A DNA stretch of 12,950 bases from an uncultured Bacillota bacterium (GTDB lineage Bacteria > Bacillota > Clostridia > Peptostreptococcales > Anaerovoracaceae): NCBI GenBank assembly GCA_946629205.1, contig CAMOXP010000022.1:1-12950 (forward strand), given 5' to 3'. A program made the translations under genes and the position numbers. Position 1 is the first letter of the stretch, and the number at the start of each line of letters is the position of its first letter. Under the pieces are notes generated by a model. It was not told the DNA's origin, made no database searches, and saw only the letters and a list, made by a program, of their open reading frames with translations. Positions 11,642 to 12,950 of the stretch are shown piece by piece.

Positions 11642-12950
11642 ATGAACAGAAATATTACAGACAGCATCATCTATATCGGCGCGAATGATCACGATATCGA
11701 CCTGTTTGAGGGCCAGTACATCGTACCGAACGGCATGGCGTATAATTCCTACGCGGTTGTAGGCGAGAAGATCGCGATTATGGATACGATCGATCAGAGA
11801 AAGACGGGCGAATGGCTGCAGAACATTGAAGCTGCGCTCAAGGAATCTAAGCCGGATTATCTGGTTGTCCAGCACATGGAGCCGGACCACTCCGCATCCA
11901 TCCAGGCGTTTGTTGAGAAGTATCCGGACGCCACAGTCGTTGGAAACAAGAAGACGTTCAAGATGATCGGTCAGTTCTTCCCGGAACTGGAAATGAAGAA
12001 CGTTCTGGAAGTGGAGAACGGCGATAAGCTGGATCTGGGCGGACATGAACTGAACTTTGTCTTTGCACCGATGGTACACTGGCCGGAAGTTATGATGACA
12101 TATGATCCTGCCGAGAAGATCCTCTTCTCCGCAGACGGCTTCGGCAAGTTCGGCGCACTGGACGTAGACGAAGACTGGGCGTGCGAAGCAAGAAGATATT
12201 ACTTCGGCATCGTCGGCAAGTACGGCGCGCAGGTGCAGACTGTTCTGAAGAAGGCTGCCGCACTGGAAATCGAAAAGATTCTGCCGCTCCACGGACCGAT
12301 GCTCGAAGAGAATCTGGGATACTATATCGGACTGTATGACACATGGTCCAGCTACCTGGCAGAAAGCGACGGCATCTTCATCGCCTACACATCTGTATAC
12401 GGCCACACCAAGGCTGCCGCTGAGATGCTCCGCGACGAGCTGGTTGCGCTCGGCGTTCCGACTGTCGAGATCACAGACCTGGCGAGAGACGACTGGGCAG
12501 AAGCAGTAGAAGACGCATTCAGATACGACAAACTGGTCCTGGCGACCACCACATACAATTCAGACATCTTCCCGTTCATGCGCCAGTTCATCGATCACCT
12601 GACCGAGAGAGCGTTCCAGAAGAAGACCGTCGCGTTCATCGAGAACGGTTCCTGGGCTCCGACCGCAGCCAAGGTCATGAAGGGCATGTTCGAGAAGAGC
12701 AAGGACATCACATTCGCGAAGAATCAGGTCACGATTCTCTCCGCTATGAACGAGGAGAACAAGGAGCAGATCAAGGCGCTGGCAGCAGAACTGGCGGCGG
12801 ATTACATCAAGCCTGACGTAGCGGAAGAAGACAAGAAAATCGATCCGAGCGCTCTGTTCAAGATCGGCTACGGACTCTATGTCATCACTTCCAATGACGG
12901 CAAGAAGGACAACGGATTCATCGGCAACACGGTCGCGCAGGTCAGCAACG
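11642..12950 (+). CDS. Flavodiiron protein with C-terminal flavin-reductase-like domain, 3'-truncated
   Basis: This enzyme reduces O2 to water and/or NO to N2O, protecting anaerobes. Residues 1 to about 240 form the metallo-beta-lactamase-like diiron domain. Its ligands are His78, Glu80 and Asp82 (QHMEPDH), His146 (MVHWPE), Asp165 (SADGFG) and His217 (PLHGPM), a complete canonical set. Residues 245 to about 390 are a flavodoxin domain with the FMN loop YTSVYGHT and TTTYNSDIFP. From about residue 400, DPSALFKIGYGLYVITS begins a split-barrel flavin reductase domain, cut by the window end at residue 436, so a further rubredoxin domain cannot be excluded. The start has AAGGAG 8 nt upstream. The fusion may let it take electrons from NAD(P)H with fewer partners. 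Rubredoxin and flavodoxin genes in the window are plausible donors. Confidence 0.93.
   Translation, partial: MNRNITDSIIYIGANDHDIDLFEGQYIVPNGMAYNSYAVVGEKIAIMDTIDQRKTGEWLQNIEAALKESKPDYLVVQHMEPDHSASIQAFVEKYPDATVVGNKKTFKMIGQFFPELEMKNVLEVENGDKLDLGGHELNFVFAPMVHWPEVMMTYDPAEKILFSADGFGKFGALDVDEDWACEARRYYFGIVGKYGAQVQTVLKKAAALEIEKILPLHGPMLEENLGYYIGLYDTWSSYLAESDGIFIAYTSVYGHTKAAAEMLRDELVALGVPTVEITDLARDDWAEAVEDAFRYDKLVLATTTYNSDIFPFMRQFIDHLTERAFQKKTVAFIENGSWAPTAAKVMKGMFEKSKDITFAKNQVTILSAMNEENKEQIKALAAELAADYIKPDVAEEDKKIDPSALFKIGYGLYVITSNDGKKDNGFIGNTVAQVSN

Noticed and set aside
11312..12406. Open frame of 364 codons on the minus strand
   Set aside because: It is antisense to the flavodiiron gene and runs through its leader; its sequence shows no recognisable domain.

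Overview
The window reads as chromosomal DNA of a strictly anaerobic, Clostridia-like Firmicute. The evidence is strong AGGAGG-type ribosome binding sites, a T-box leader, a clostripain-family protease, and a set of anaerobic redox proteins (rubredoxin, flavodoxin, flavodiiron protein). I cannot name a genus. No phage, plasmid or transposase gene is visible.

Layout. (1) 1-1959, plus strand: the 3' part of a C11 (clostripain-like) peptidase, followed at once by a REP-like palindrome. (2) 2013-2290: a single-gene rubredoxin unit with its own promoter and terminator. (3) 2320-4134: a 604-residue Xaa-Pro aminopeptidase (M24B) bracketed by two nearly identical hairpins. (4) 9163-4201, minus strand: the leucine biosynthesis operon leuA-leuC-leuD-leuB, with a consensus promoter, a leucine (CUC) T-box and an attenuator. 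The genes are tightly packed: 17 nt, 5 nt, then a 1-nt TAATG overlap. (5) 10630-9262, minus strand: a DUF3793 gene followed by a short-chain flavodoxin. Their TTGACA-17-TATACT promoter is followed by two copies of a GTTAG..CTAAC dyad and a small terminator-like hairpin. (6) 10642-11263: a noncoding block with two 74-bp-period arrays of hairpin elements pointing in opposite directions. (7) 11642 to the window end, plus strand: a flavodiiron protein that runs into a flavin-reductase-like domain and is cut by the window edge.

How the genes fit together. LeuA, LeuCD and LeuB perform the three leucine-specific steps from 2-oxoisovalerate to 2-oxoisocaproate. They are switched on when uncharged tRNA-Leu binds the T-box. 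Rubredoxin, flavodoxin and the flavodiiron protein are electron carriers and an O2/NO-scavenging reductase, as expected for oxidative or iron stress in an anaerobe.

The most unusual part is the repeat block between the divergent flavodoxin and flavodiiron units. The two arrays have completely different stem arms but keep the same loop geometry (arm, 36-nt loop, arm) and a shared loop core in inverted orientation. That pattern of changed stems with a kept loop suggests a structured RNA or single-stranded-DNA element that I cannot assign to a known family.
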